Part shown: positions 11,265 to 25,100 of the stretch, in pieces
Numbering within the stretch: position 1 is the first letter of the stretch
Layout of the letters: every line of letters starts with the position of its first letter
Assembly: GCA_029168955.1 (NCBI GenBank)
Contig: JAPDOI010000106.1
Location: 581,001 to 645,000, forward strand
Length of the DNA: 64,000 nt
Source of the DNA: Aplectana chamaeleonis
Taxonomy: Eukaryota > Nematoda > Chromadorea > Rhabditida > Cosmocercidae
Direction: 5' to 3'
Notes under the pieces: generated by a model
Told to the model about the DNA's origin: nothing
Databases searched by the model: none
Seen by the model: the letters and a program-made list of their open reading frames with translations, nothing else
Translations under genes and position numbers: made by a program

Positions 11265-12983
11265 CTGATAAGTTAAATACAAATCTGCCTACGAGTCAGG
11301 AGACAGACGCTGCCCACTTTTAGAGAGCAGGCCAGGACGAACTATAACTACATCACAAACTCCTAGTCAAAAGAGGCCACCCAACGCATGGGCAGTGAGG
11401 GCAGGTTAAGTGAATTTCCTGGCCTGATGGCCCGCGCGTCGGGTCGTCTCTGATGCAGGAGTTTGCGAGGTAGTGAGAGTTCGTCCTAAACCGCTCTCTA
11501 GAATTGGGCAACGTCCGTCTCCTAACTTGCCGCCAGATTTGTATTTAGCTATATTATTTGTGGATGTAATAATTCAAAGGGTAAACGCATGGAGCTCACT
11601 TCCATTCTGTTATGTAGCAGTATCATACCCACACCCTGCAGTCAGTTATATTTGATCAGTCACACACGTTGTGCTTGTGAACTGGTCGATGGCAGTTGTA
11701 CTCAGTTCATACCAGTCCAGAGTAGGCCTTGGTTTGTGAGTGATCACGCTTCAAAATGATAGCGTGTGTCGAGAAGCTATACGGCCTAACACAGATGTGG
11801 AAGGTAGATCGCTAGGCATCCGCGTTGCAGGTCTGGACAAGGGATGACGCATAAGTCCTCTAAGTCATTTATCATCCGGCTAATGGCAACTCACACCCTG
11901 TGACAACGCATGCTGCAAGGAAAAAAAAAGCAGACTCGGGATGTAGTGAAGCAGGCTCTGGAACAATAATCGTGCTGGGACAGAAGTTCCCGTGCTGGGA
12001 CCCCGCGGTTCCATCACAATTTTGCTCACAGCGCGAGTCGCAGCAGTGGATGCCAGCAACTTCACACCGATAAGGACAGAAATGTCAGCATGGAATGGAT
12101 GGTCGGTAAGGCGCACTCTGCGTATGTGTGCGCAAATGTCGTACGCTACGTGTACACACAAAAGCATTGAATATGCGCCGATGGCGCGCCCCTGATCAGC
12201 GTTGAGGTATCTTTCATAGTACTCACCTCAAGCGTAGCACGCGCATGATGAGAGGTGGACTATGAAACTTTTCGCCACGCGCGTCAAACGATGAAATCCT
12301 CCGCGGAACCGCCAAAGCTATGAGGGTTAAAGTTGGGCCTCAATTGTGACATGCACAGAAATTCCTTACTTGTATTTGCGTTAACGGTAGCGTAGTATAA
12401 CCCCAGAATTATTCGTAGTTAGTAGACTTAAACTGACAAGCGAGTGGAGATCATTCATATGGAGAAACCGCCGTGGCGGTAAGGGCGGCGTCGCTATCGC
12501 AGTGATGTGATGAGCGGCACGCGCGTCACGCACGTGCCGAGCGGTGAAAAGTTTCATAGTCCACTCGCGTCCCGAGATTGCGTTGGGACTATGAAAGATG
12601 CCTAAGAACTCTGAACAGTTGGCGCACGCAGCCCAGCGTTGCTCGGAAAACGTGGTTATATCCTTATGCTGACAGCTGACGTCTGGAAGTCACAAAATTT
12701 TTTCTGGGCCATTACTGCTTGCAGCACGCCGGACGGTAGAGGGGTCGAAACGCTGTATAGCCCACGATTACTGCCGCTCACACCGGGTTCGCCGCCTACG
12801 CTGAATGAAAGTTGTGTAGTCCGTTTATCAATTCTAGTCCGGAGAATCGACGGAACGCGTTATTTTGCGACGACCTGGTAGCGGGTTTCGTCAAAAGGAT
12901 TTCAAAGGGATTTTCGTCACAAATAGAAAGCGACCGCGGCAACTTTTCCATTCGGTAGACTAGAATTTCTGAAGCGAGCGTAC
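11265..12983. other. Non-coding stretch between CEP97-like exons and coiled-coil/FN3 exons
   Basis: Apart from the MITE at 12206-12602, no convincing exon or regulatory signal was found here. It is either an intron (single-gene model) or an intergenic spacer. Confidence 0.4.
12206..12602. mobile_element. MITE family A, copy 2
   Basis: It shares the ATCTTTCATAGT...ACTATGAAAGATGCC termini with 5269-5591. A second internal inverted pair (GACTATGAAAC and GTTTCATAGTCC) lies near the ends, giving a nested hairpin. Confidence 0.75.
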
Positions 12984-13027
12984 ATGATTGCTCGACATCT
13001 GCGCACGAACACGTGACAGTCACGTTT
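12984..13027 (-). CDS. Candidate linking exon, CEP97-like to coiled-coil/FN3
   Basis: This 44-nt open segment follows an AAGCAG acceptor and ends at a GTACGC donor. It takes the phase left by the exon ending at 13122 and leaves the phase required by the exon starting at 11264. It would encode about 14 residues (NVTVTCSCADVEQS). Support is splice phase only; there is no homology. Confidence 0.3.
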
Positions 13028-13121
13028 CTGCTTCAATCACCGAGGTGTAGCAATGGCCTAATTATGAGACTCCCAGCGATTGGAACGGTTCCCGATCAAC
13101 CCATATTAAGAGCAAACCTAC

Positions 13122-16100
13122 AAATCTATTGGATTCTTCGCTGCCGGCACGAGCGTAACCGTTGAGGATGAGTCCACCGAGTCCATAGTTGACGTTCTTG
13201 AAAGTGGCCCAAATTGAAACTCAGGCCTTGATGTGATTGGCACGTTTCTTGCTGGTGTGGAAGAATGTTGTATCCGTGCGGAAAAGGAACGTCTGGAGAC
13301 TAAAAGTCTTGAATCTACAATACACCGGAAAAAACTCATAATATCGGCATCCACGATACCACAACGCACTTACCGCTACTTTCATCTGCGCTCGAGCTCG
13401 GAATCAGATTTTCTTTCCCTTCCAGTTGAGCAGTCCACGCTCTATAGGGCGAGTGCAGGCTAAGCGACTGGGAAGAGTCATCATCAATTCCACTACTGTT
13501 CAAAATTTCACGCCGCTTTTCCATCGCCTAAACGTCGACTCATGGTGGTTAGGAGCATCACTTTCAGGTGAAATATTTGAACCGCACCTTGACAACCGAT
13601 TCGTCCAAAGTTGACACTAATTTACCATTGACATCAAAGGGGCAGCATCGCTCCAGATATTTCACCAGCGAACCATGTGCTCCGGTGTCCGGCTTGAACG
13701 CTCGGCCTTTCCCCTGGCTATAAAGCCACTCCCCTAAATAGTTAAATGCTTTCATCACGCCAGGAATAAGTGGGTAACAACCGTAGATAAACCTTTCAGC
13801 TGTTCCTCTTCGGAAACTATGAAACCGTCAATATCTTGAAGTGAAGTCAACACCGACAAGATATAAATCCGATAGTCAAAAGAAGGATTAGATACGCAAG
13901 GGTTATTCGCTGGAAACATTCAAATGTTACTATTTTGAAAAAAAAACTCAAATTGAAGAATTTTTCCAAGAAAAAAGGTTACCTAACTCCGATACTTAGG
14001 AGCAGGGTCCAGCAATGTTGGAAACTTTCCGAAATGGGGTCGTCACCAAACTTTAAAAAATGGGAAAAAAAACTATTGGTTTTTTTTTCGGTTTCAACTC
14101 AGATCCGCTACAGAATGTTTCTTACACAACCACGAATTGTTCAGATAGGTTTGTCAACCGGTGGTGACCTAAATGCTCATTAAAATTGAAATTGTCCAAA
14201 TAGCGAAAACTTGCTTCAGAAGGGGCCTTCTAGTCTCTTACGTTGCTCTTATGGGCCATAACTCAGCGGTTCAAAAATAAATTATCAGTAATAAAGTAGA
14301 AAAAAGCAAAGCCGCACATATAGAGTGGAAAATAGAAAAAAATCGCGCGTTGGAAAAAGTGGTGTGAAAAGGCAGTTTTTCCCAGATGGCCTTTTCAGCT
14401 TTGGTTTCCACTTTTAGAGGGCGGCAGTCGAACAGAAAGTGTATCTGCTGAATGACTATCGAGAACTACATTAGCTGGATTTTTTCTTGATTTTTTTCCG
14501 AGATTTCTCACCTCATGGTGATGTGAAAACCTCAAAAAAATTCAGCTAACGTGGTTTTCGATAACCATTAAGTAGATGCATCTTCTGCTCGACTGCCACC
14601 TTATAAAAGTGAAAACCAAGGCAGAAAAGGCCATTTGGAAAGAACGGCCTTTCCATACCATTTTTTTTTAAACGGGCGACTTTTTTCTATCTCTCACTCT
14701 ACATGAGCGGCTTTGCATTCCTCTTCTTCATTACTGATTCTGTTTCATCGAACCGCTGAGCTATGGCCCATAAAAGCAACGTATGACACTAGAAGGCCCC
14801 CCTAAACCATTTTTTTCGCTATTTAGACAATTGCGATTCCGACGAGCACCAAAATCCTAAACAAAGTGGGCGGTTCTACCTTGAATTCAGCGGTGTCATT
14901 GTTAGGGAGGGGGTCGCGAAGCTCTCCCACGAATGAAGGGGATTGCGAAACGAACGCATTTTGTCCAACGAGTCGCTTGACCCTGCTTCGGAGGCATGCT
15001 CACCGCCCTATTAGGCGGTTAGACGCAGCATGCACACTCGGGAAGTGGTTGAGATAGCGACGTTAATGGGATCGCATGATTCCTACTGGAACGCCTACGC
15101 GGTGGCAAGCGTCGAAGACCAATCAATGACCATATTTGAGCAGTGTTGAGCCACCAAAACATCCAATCTCCACCCATTTCTTCTACAGTCCCCAAATCTC
15201 AATACCAACACCCTATGAGCACTTTAAGTGGTCACCTCAACTTTTTGTTTCTGAAACGGGAACTAAAAAACTTATTCTGAGAACATAATCGTCTAAAAGA
15301 GGGAATCCCGACAGCACACGAGTATACCCTGTCCCAAACGAGATGGCAAACGATGAGCCCAAAGAAGAAGCGCTCCCTCTGCGTTTCTGACATTTTTTAA
15401 TTACGGTAAGACGTCGCGTACGCAAATTTCGCAGCATGTCTTACAGTAATCCAAAACAGAATTCAACGAAATTTTCACGTTCTCATTTCTTTTTTTCTCA
15501 ACTTTCATTATTCTTTTGCGTTCTTTTCGCTCAAAATGCTCCGAATACTCACTCCCCATGCAGATGCTCTTCTTAACGTGGCAGGTGAAGTGTTTCAGAA
15601 TGTGAGAGCGTGAAAAACTCATTGAATTCTATTTTTGGATTTCGGTAAGACATACTGCGTGATTTGCGCACGTGAAGTCTTACAGCTATCCAAGAATGTC
15701 AGACACACAGAGCAAGCGCTGCTTCTTTGGACTCTTCGCTTGCCATCTCGTTTGGGACAGGGTATAGCAATAGCATGTTGAAAAGTGGTGGGTCTCATAA
15801 ATCGAAGAATGAGGAAGACATACCTAATGAGATCGATTCAATCTTCTCTAAAGGTAGCAAACGCATAAATTCAGTTAGATCATCAATTTTATTCGAGGAT
15901 ACATTGAGAGAAAGAAGTCGCTTCGGAAAAACGGCACTCTGTAGAATAGCGATGTCAGTAAAAATAACGACTTTTAGAAATATAAATGTAAACACAAGTA
16001 GAACTTTCAAGATTTTTGGTTGTTATTTGCCGTAACTGCTGTTTAACGTCGCAGTGCTCGTTATGGTATGTTCACACAAGGTGCTGAGTTGACTGCCAAA

Positions 16101-19100
16101 CGCTTGGCTCCGGGCGAGATTGAACCAGCATATTCCCTTTCCGGGGGGAGCGCCTTATCGCGCTGCACCACCGAAGACTCAACTGCTACGTAAACCTCCA
16201 CCGAAGCAATCATCCTTTCACCCGCGTAACGGAATGGAACAAGTATACCGTCATAGATTATATAACAGTCTTAGACCTGTCAACAAACTACAGTCAACAA
16301 TAGTACAGAAAACTTCTTCACAAAATCTGTAACCATAAACTCATCAGCTCATTTCTATATAATGAGTGAAAGCGGCGCTGGGGCTTCGGTGGTGCAGTGC
16401 GATATGGCACTCCCCCGGAAAGGGAATATGCTGGTTCAAGCGTTTTGCGATCAACTCAGCACCTTGTGTGAACATAACTCAGTTACAAGTAGTACTGCTG
16501 AAAACTCACCTTAAGCGAAGAAATTCCATTTCCAGAAACATCAAGATGTTCCAGAGATCTCAACTTGGACAGATTCGGCAAAGCTACTATAGAGTTAGAA
16601 CTTAGATCTAATCGAGAAAGGCGAGAATTGTCGAGAGTAGGTGGGACGACCTGCAATCAAAACCGGCTTATAAGCATGAACAGGGTAGAGAAATTGCTAA
16701 GACACAGAAGAAAATGTGTATCGAACCTGTATGTCATTACATGACACATCCAACGTCTCCAGATTGACAAATGATCGCAACGAGTCTAGACTAGTAATGG
16801 CATTATTCGATAAGTATAAGGCCTTCAATATTTTGGCGAGAGGCAGAAACGATGACAGTTTATGCAGCTGGTTGTCCGCAGCATCCACCTAGGTAAGGGC
16901 AGAGAAATATGACTGGAATATTTCGTCGGAGGGTCATACTTACCTGTGTGCACTGCTTAAACATATCGAGGCCAGACAAATTGGATAGCCTGTTACCATT
17001 AATAAGTAGCTTCTTTACACAACCTGTAAGCTGTTTTTTTAAATATAATGATGGATCAGGAAACTGCACCAACAATAGAAGTCAATACACACGTGGAAAA
17101 GCGGTTCAAACAACGAAGTTAAAGACAGCATACACGCTCGTAAACGTTTTTGAGATAACTACGGAAACAGAATGGTAGGGCTCATAACTCAACGCCTACG
17201 CATTTCGAAGCCTCAAAAAACGACCCACAATGTCGCTACATGAATAAGAATTTGACCCCGCCCTGTATTTCTCCGCCCCTGTATTTGCCGTCCTCTTCCG
17301 AACAGGGGTACTCCTACCTACCGTCGGCGACGTTTGTGGGTGCATAACAAATATAATAAGTAAACCAAATACATCGCCGACGGTGGGAATGGCCCAGCAC
17401 CTCTTTTTGGAGGGAAACGCAAAAATACGGGGCGGAGAAATACACTGATGAGGCCAACTTCTCACTCGTATAGCGGTACTGTGGGTCGCTTTTACCGCTT
17501 CAAAATGCGCAGGCGTTGTGTTGTGCGCCATACGATTCTATTTCCGTAGTTACCTCAAAAACGTTTACGATCGTGTACCCTCTATAAAACATCGTAATTC
17601 ACATTATTCGAGGCGCAAGCGGCGCGCGCAACGCCTCGGCCTCTGTCTGCCCAACGCTCTCTCACTGTCTCTAACCTTCGCTCCGCACCAGCACGCGTAG
17701 GAGCCATGTGAATTTCGCCGTTTAATATCCTGTATGCTGTCATTAATGTGTATGGTGGGTGTCTCCGCGAAAGGGATAGCTGCGGACCACTCAGCAGCCC
17801 GCGCGCCTGCCGCGTGCCTCTATCGATCACCACATTTCTCGTGGGAGCACATGACGCAGCGCAGGTGTCCGCAGCCATCTCTTTCGTAACTAGCACAACA
17901 ATAGACAACTTGTCCTGAGGCGCTTAAGGGGCCTTGAAGCGTCAGAAACAATGTAAAATGATTTTAAAAATTGGATTGAAGGTATCTGTATCAGGTAGCT
18001 GGAGACGCTTCCGACGACGCATGCATTCTGGTAAAGACCATACGTGCCTATGAGCGTCGCTGTCCGAACCACTTTTCTGAGAGAGAATGCTGCCTTTGAG
18101 CACGCATGGTGAACTACATACCGAAATCTCTCCTGAACTTCCGCTGAAGCTTACACAGTCCGCGACGTGAGAGGTCCATCACTCCGTTTTTGCACATCGG
18201 AGCTGCTTCACCTTCGCACCTGCCACGGAAGGTTGCAAAGCTGACGTCTAGTACAGGGAGCATGAAAGAATACCTCGAATCGTCACTGAACGATCTATCC
18301 TGCGATATTCTTGCATCTGATACATCGTGTTCGTCCAAAGATTGTGTGGATTCCGGTTGCCTAAGACAGCAAGTTCGAGTATGCGAAAAAAATTTTGCCC
18401 TAATGATCAATTCAATAATACTTACTGATCGCTAATAGTATTGTGAGAAGCACTTCCTTCTGAACGCGTACTTTCCTGTGGTGGCGTTTTCGGAACAGCA
18501 TTCTGGATTGAAAATAACTTCATACAGTGAACCCCAACCTAGCTCTTATAAGGGAATGTGCCTCTTACGACACCTAGCCAAACTATATTGAACCCGCCAT
18601 GAACTGGAGTACCATAGACCGCAGCAGACCCAAAGATTTTGACCGTGACTGTCTTGTGAAGACGAATACGTTCTTGATGGGAGTCGATCCATATCGCTCC
18701 AGCCGCGAAGCGGCTGGAGAGGTTTGGTTTTGCCTAGGCCTTGTGATCACTTAGCATTTTATAAAACAGTTTATAGAATCTCTGAAACAAGATTTCTGAA
18801 GATTTCCTTCTGGATATAAGTGAAGGGGTCCAGAAGACACCTGCTGTCCAAATTTCAGTGAAATCGGTTCACAAATAACAAAGTTGTGAGCCCGAAAGCT
18901 TAAGAAATTTTTATGGTGTGCGCCGTAGGCCGTGAGCCGTAGGCCGTAGGCCGTGGGCCGTAATCCGTGGGCCGTAGGCCGTCACGCTTTTCAGTCCTCA
19001 CTGCTAATAGCCACTGCCAATGGTCTCAGGCAATCAACTTGGCAGACAGGTAAGTTGGTAGGAGGTACGTAGGCTGGTAATTAACCGATTTGTAGGTGAG

Positions 19101-22100
19101 TGGGGATTCTGAAGACGTCATCGGGACACCGTCAAAAGTGCTTCGGGCTTCTGATGACGTCATCGGGACATCGTCAAAAGTGCTTCGGGCTTCTGATGAA
19201 GGCATCGGGACGTCGGTGAAGCTTGCCATTCTGACGACGTCATCGGGACATCGTCAGAAGTGCTTCGGGCTTCTGATGGCGTCATCGGGACATCGTCAAA
19301 AGTGCTTCGGGCTTCTGATGGCGTCATCGGGACATCGTCAAAAGTGCTTCGGGCTTCTGATGGCGTCATCGGGACATCGTCAAAAGTGCTTCGGGCTTCT
19401 GATGGCGTCATCGGGACATCGTCAAAAGTGCTTCGGGCTTCTGATGAAGTCATCGGGACGTCGTGAAAAAAGCTTCGGGCTTCTGATGACGTTATCGGGA
19501 CATCGTCAGAAGTGCTTCGGGCTTCTGATGACGTCATCGGGAAGTCGTCAAAAGTGCTTCGGGCTTCTAACGACGTCATCGGGACATCGTCAGAAGTGCT
19601 TCGGGCTTCTGATGACGTCATCGGGACACCGTCAAAAGTGCTTCGGGCTTCTGATGAAGTCATCGGGACGTCGTGAAAAAAGCTTCGGGCTTCTGATGAC
19701 GTCATCGGGACATCGTCAGAAGTGCTTCGGGCTCTGATGCATGCCATCGGGAAGTCGTCAGTGCTTCGGGTCCTAACGACGTCATCGGGACACGTCAGAA
19801 GTGCTTTCAGTGCTTGATGACGTCATCGGGACACCGTCAAAAGTGCTTCGGGCTTCTGATGACGTCATCGGGACATCGTCAAAAGTGCTTCGGGCTTCTG
19901 ATGAAGTCATCGGGACGTCGTGAAAAAAGCTTCGGGCTTCTGATGACGTCATCGGGACATCGTCAGAAGTGCTTCGTGCTTCTGATGACGTCATCGGGAC
20001 ACCGTCAAAAGTGCTTCGGGCTTCTGATGACGTCATCGGGAAGTCGTCAAAAGTGCTTCGGGCTTCTGATGACGTCATCGGGACGTCGTGAAAAAAGCTT
20101 CGGGCTTCTAACGACGTCATCGGGACATCGTCAGAAGTGCTCCGTGCTCCTGATGACGTCATCGGGACCCCGTCAAAAGTGGTTCGGGCTTCTGATGACG
20201 TCATCGGGAAGTCGTCAAAAGTGCTTCGGGCTTCTAACGACGTCATCGGGACATCGTCAGAAGTGCTTCGGGCTTCTGATGACGTCATCGGGACATCGTC
20301 AAAAGTGCTTCGGGCTTCTGATGGCGTCATCGGGACATCGTCAAAAGTGCTTTGGGCTTCTGATGAAGTCATCGGGACGTCGGGAAAAAAGCTTCGGGCT
20401 TCTGATGACGTCATCGGGACATCGTCAGAAGTGCTTCGGGCTTCTGATGACGTCATCGGGAAGTCGTCAAAAGTGCTTCGGGCTTCTAACGACGTCATCG
20501 GGACATCGTCAGAAGTGCTTCGTGCTTCTGATGACGTCATCGGGACACCGTCAGGTGCTTCGGGCTTGATGACGTCATCGGGACATCGTCAGAAGTGCTT
20601 CGGGCTTTGATGGCGTCATCGACACCGTCAAAAGTGCTTCGGGCTTCTGATGACGTCATCGACATCGTCAAAGTGCTTCGGGCTTCTGATGACGTCATCG
20701 GGACATCGTCAAAAGTGCTTCGGGCTTCTGATGGCGTCATCGGGACATCGTCAAAAGTGCTTCGGGCTTCTGATGACGTCATCGGGACGGCGTGAAAAGT
20801 GGTTCGGGCTTCTGGTGACGTCATCGGGACATCGTCAGGCGCGTTTGGGCTTGATGACGTCATCGACGTCGTCAGGTGCGTTTCTGGGCTTCTGATGACG
20901 TCGTCGGGAGGTCGTCAAAAGTGCTTTGGGCTTCTACCGACGTCATCGGGACATCGTCAGAAGTGCTTCGTGCTTCTGATGACGTCATCGGGACACCGTC
21001 AAAAGTGCTTCGGGCTTCTGATGACGTCATCGGGACATCGCTGCGTGCTTCGGGCTTCTGATGAAGTCATCGGGACGTCGTGAAAAAAGCTTCGGGCTTC
21101 TGATGACGTCATCGGGACATCGTCAGAAGTGCTTCGGGCTTCTGATGGCGTCATCGGGACACCGTCAAAAGTGCTTCGGGCTTCTGATGACGTCATCGGG
21201 ACATCGTCAAAGTGCTTCGGGCTTTGATGACGTCATCGGGACGTCGTCAGCAAGCTTCGGGCTTCTAACGACGTCATCGGGACATCGTCAGAAGTGCTTC
21301 TGGCTCTGATGACGTCATCGGGACACCGTCAAGAGTGCTTCACTGATGACGTCATCGGGACATCGTCAAAGTGCTTCGGGCTCTGATGAAGTCATCGGGA
21401 CGTCGTGAAAAAGCTTCGGAGGCTTGATGACGTCATCGGACATCGTCAGAAGTGCTTCGGGCTTCTGATGGCGTCATCGGGACACCGTCGAAAGTGTCCG
21501 GGCTTCTGATGACGTCATCGGGACATCGTCAAAAGGCGCGCTTCGGGCTTCTGATGGCGCTATCGGGACATCGTCAAAAAAGTGCTTCGCCAATTACTGA
21601 TGACGTCACATCGGGACGTCGAAAAGTGTTTCCGGGCTTCTGACGACGCCGGTATCGGGACATCGTCAAAAGTGCTTCGGGTTTCTGATGACGCTTTCAT
21701 CGGGACGTCATGAAAGTGCTTCGTGCTTCTCATGACGTCATCGGGACGTCGTGAAAAATGCTTTATGGCTTCTGATGACGTCATCGGAACGTCGTGCAAG
21801 TGTTTCGGCTTCTCGTGACGCCATCGGGACTTCGTGAAAAGTGCTACGGGCTTCTGATGACGTCATCGGAACATCGTGAAAAGTGCGGGACTATCCTAGA
21901 CGGGGCTCTCAAGATTCCAAGTCAGAAATGGAATGAAATCCACCGATCGCCTATAACGCTATCAATCGAAGTATTTCTACAGAACTTTCATCAACAACAA
22001 TGATTTATAGCAGCATCAAGCATCTTTTATCAATTTTCCATTCATTTTCACGAGCAACCGTCGTGGGTGCCTCTCCCTGCCGTTCAGGGATAGTCCCAAA

Positions 22101-25100
22101 AGTGCGCTTCAGGTTCTGATGACGTCGCCATCGGGACGTCGTAAAGTGCGGGACTATCCTAGACGGGGGGGCACTGCCAAGGTTCAAGTCAGAAATGGAA
22201 TGAACCACCGATCTATAACGCTTATCAATCGAAGCGGTATTTCTACGTTATGAACTTCATCAACAACAATGATTTATAGCAGCATCAAGCATCTTTTATC
22301 AGTGTTTTCCATTCCTTTTCACGAGCAAATCGTGGGTGCCTCCCCCGGTTCTAGGATAGTCCCAAAGTTCTTTGGGCTTCTGATGACGTCATCGGGACGT
22401 CGGGAAACCCGGATAGTGGGCAGGTGTTCCGGGACCCGTTGCTGGTCATCCGAAAAAGTTGTGCAGACCACCCCGTAGGAGTGAGCAGGAGCCCAGACTC
22501 GATGCTAGCCATCCGAGAAATTATGCAGGATACCCCAAAGAATCAGCAAGAGTCTTGAGCTTTGCGCTAGTTGTCTCAGATAGCGGGCTGATGCCTGAAT
22601 TTGCGCAGGAGTACAAGAACACCTTTGCAAATCTTTGTAAAAGTGTAAGGATAACAAGCATAGCGTGCAGAAAGCTTGAGATATTATGTAGGTCATGTTG
22701 CCAGGCTGCTCTTCAGTTTCGTAACGCGCTTAGGCTATTCACACAACCACATTTGAGTGCTCCTCATTCTTTTTATTCACCAGCCAACTAATCTTTTTTC
22801 TGCATCAAATGGTACTTGCTTATCAGTATCCGAATTCGAAACAAATTGTTAGAATTATTCCATTCGCAGCTCAGCAGAGCATTTTTATATCAAATTCATC
22901 AGGGAATCGAAAGCTACTGTTCTGCGAAGGAATGGAGTGGCGGAACGGGAATCAATGAGTTTGGAAAAACCGCTTTGTTCCACTGATGTGAAAAGTGCTC
23001 CAGATGGAATGGAAGGTAGTTTCTGACTGTCCAGATTTTAAGTTAGTTTCATTTGAAAGCGAAGAACTGTAGGCAGATTCTACATCCGGCTGTAGGCCAG
23101 CAGGCTTCCATGATTATCGACCGGCTACGCCCGTCTGAGCGACCAACTATAATCAGGGCCTAAGGCCCTATCAGAGTTGGTTAAGAAAATCACCTTGGCC
23201 AACCTGTTCGATACGTATGAAAAACATGAAGGTTGCAAATAACACCCGGTGTAGCCAGCTGTGGCTGGACGCGATCAATATGAACAATTGACCAGGAACG
23301 ATATCATGGATATCATTCATTTCTTAGCTTATATCATGTGAACTTCGGTCGTGTTTGTCAGCCATTGCTGTAGGATATTACTGCGTAATATCAAGAAAAA
23401 GTGAACAATTTGTAAAAAGGGTCTCCCAAAGCAAAAGTGGTTTGTCTAAGTGTTACAAATATTACAACAAAAAGGGAACAATAGGAAAGTGGAATGAAGA
23501 GAGTCTACAAAAAATTGACAATATCCTCCAAAGCTCTTTCCTTTGTCGGCACTTCTAAACAGCGGAAACAAACCGTTGTGGTATATTACGAGGAAAAATT
23601 GAATAGTTTTCGAAAACAATTTGACATCATCAACTCTTCTATGATAGCTATTAGGTACACATGCATATATACATTTGTTATCGGTTTTCACATAATGAAA
23701 GTCCTTCATGGAGCCAAGAGCGCTTCCTCTTGGAGAACCGCAACGGTTTGTTTCCGCTGTTTTGAAGTGCCGACAAAGGAAAGAGCTTTGGAGGATATTG
23801 TCCATTTTTTGTAGACTCTCTTCATTCCACTTTCCTATTGTTCCCTTTTTGTTGAAATATTTGTAACGCGAACCAAACCACTTTTGCTTTGGGAGACCCC
23901 TTTTTTACAGAATTTATGTACTGACTTTCTTGAGAGCATCAGCGAATGGCCTTGCGGTACATCTCGCGCTCTTCTTTAGTGTTTGTCCTGCTTCGACTCG
24001 AACTTCTCTCTTCTGATTCTGACAATATAATTTCCAGCGCGCAGAAGGCGTCCATACCACTGCAGACGAGCTTCACATAGCTTTTCAGTGACAAGAGCAC
24101 CAAAATGCTAGCGGATGTCGTCGTTTGTGATGTGGCCCAAGCGTGTAACACCCACAGACCTACGCAACATTTTCGTCTACATTGCATCGAGTTTACTTTC
24201 GGCAGCCCTGTTTGTGGGACCAGCTCTCTGCAGCACACAGTGCAACCAGTCGCACAGGCATTCGATCAGGGGCCTTCAGAGTGGCGTCGCCGCGAAAATG
24301 GCTCTCGCAGGGGTTGTACAAAAAATGGGTAGTGCTATGTGGTACTAAGTAGCACTTCCTATGTTTTGTACTATCCCTGCGACAACGAATTTCGCAGCGA
24401 CGCCACTTTGAAAGACCGTATAGGTTTTTGACATTGAGTGACCGGGCACTTTCTTGTCGCAAAGCACCCCAGTCATCAAACGGTACTTCGAAAACTCATG
24501 TGAGGGACAAATTTACCTTCTACACTGCAATAAGATGCAATAGTCGATCTAGGGTTCTTAAAGACTTCAGCACGCGGTAGATCGATACGATCTTGATAGA
24601 ATCTTGCTCATTCCTCTTCGAGTCAGAAATTCTGTTCTTCTGACACTGATACGAAGTTTGAATTGATGTATCCGATCACTCAGCCGACGTCCTGGTGGCA
24701 GCTTGAGCACAATTCGTTAGGGCCTTTCAGAGTGGGGTCGCAGCGAAACTCGATCTCGCGGCGGTGGTGAGAAATGGGGGTTCTACGCAGCGGAAACCTT
24801 GCACGCCCATTGTTCCGTGCCGCAATGACTCCTGATTTTAGCAGGGGAGGAAAACCCCAGGTAGGAGCTCGAATTTAGTGCGGCACGGGGAAATGGGCGC
24901 GGCCAAGTGCACCGCGCCACAGTGCCCCCCCCCACCCATCCCACATAGGCACCCGGAGATCAGCACCGTCAGAATCACCTTCGACAAGATTTCCATAGCA
25001 ATTACATTGTTTAATAACAATTTCGCGCAAGAGATGGAACGCAGAAACGTTTATCGCTCTAATCGAACTCAAAGGGCGGCGAAGAAATAAGAGACGCCAG

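Noticed and set aside
10791..11276. 161-codon plus-strand frame
   Set aside because: It overlaps minus-strand exons 11264-10989 and 10711 onward, whose splice phases and coiled-coil/FN3 continuation are coherent; the plus frame has no domain.
12796..12983. Extension of the CEP97-like C-terminus as one long exon
   Set aside because: The minus-strand frame stays open, but it shows no IQ or coiled-coil pattern and no donor giving the phase needed downstream, apart from the short version ending at 12984.
19096..21643. Long open frames of up to 252 codons on both strands in the satellite
   Set aside because: The 42-bp unit is a multiple of three without stops in several frames, so any array gives long repetitive frames on both strands. 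There is no start context, no splice structure and no selection for one frame.
19096..22400. CRISPR array
   Set aside because: Units are contiguous near-identical tandem copies without unique spacers, and the context is eukaryotic.
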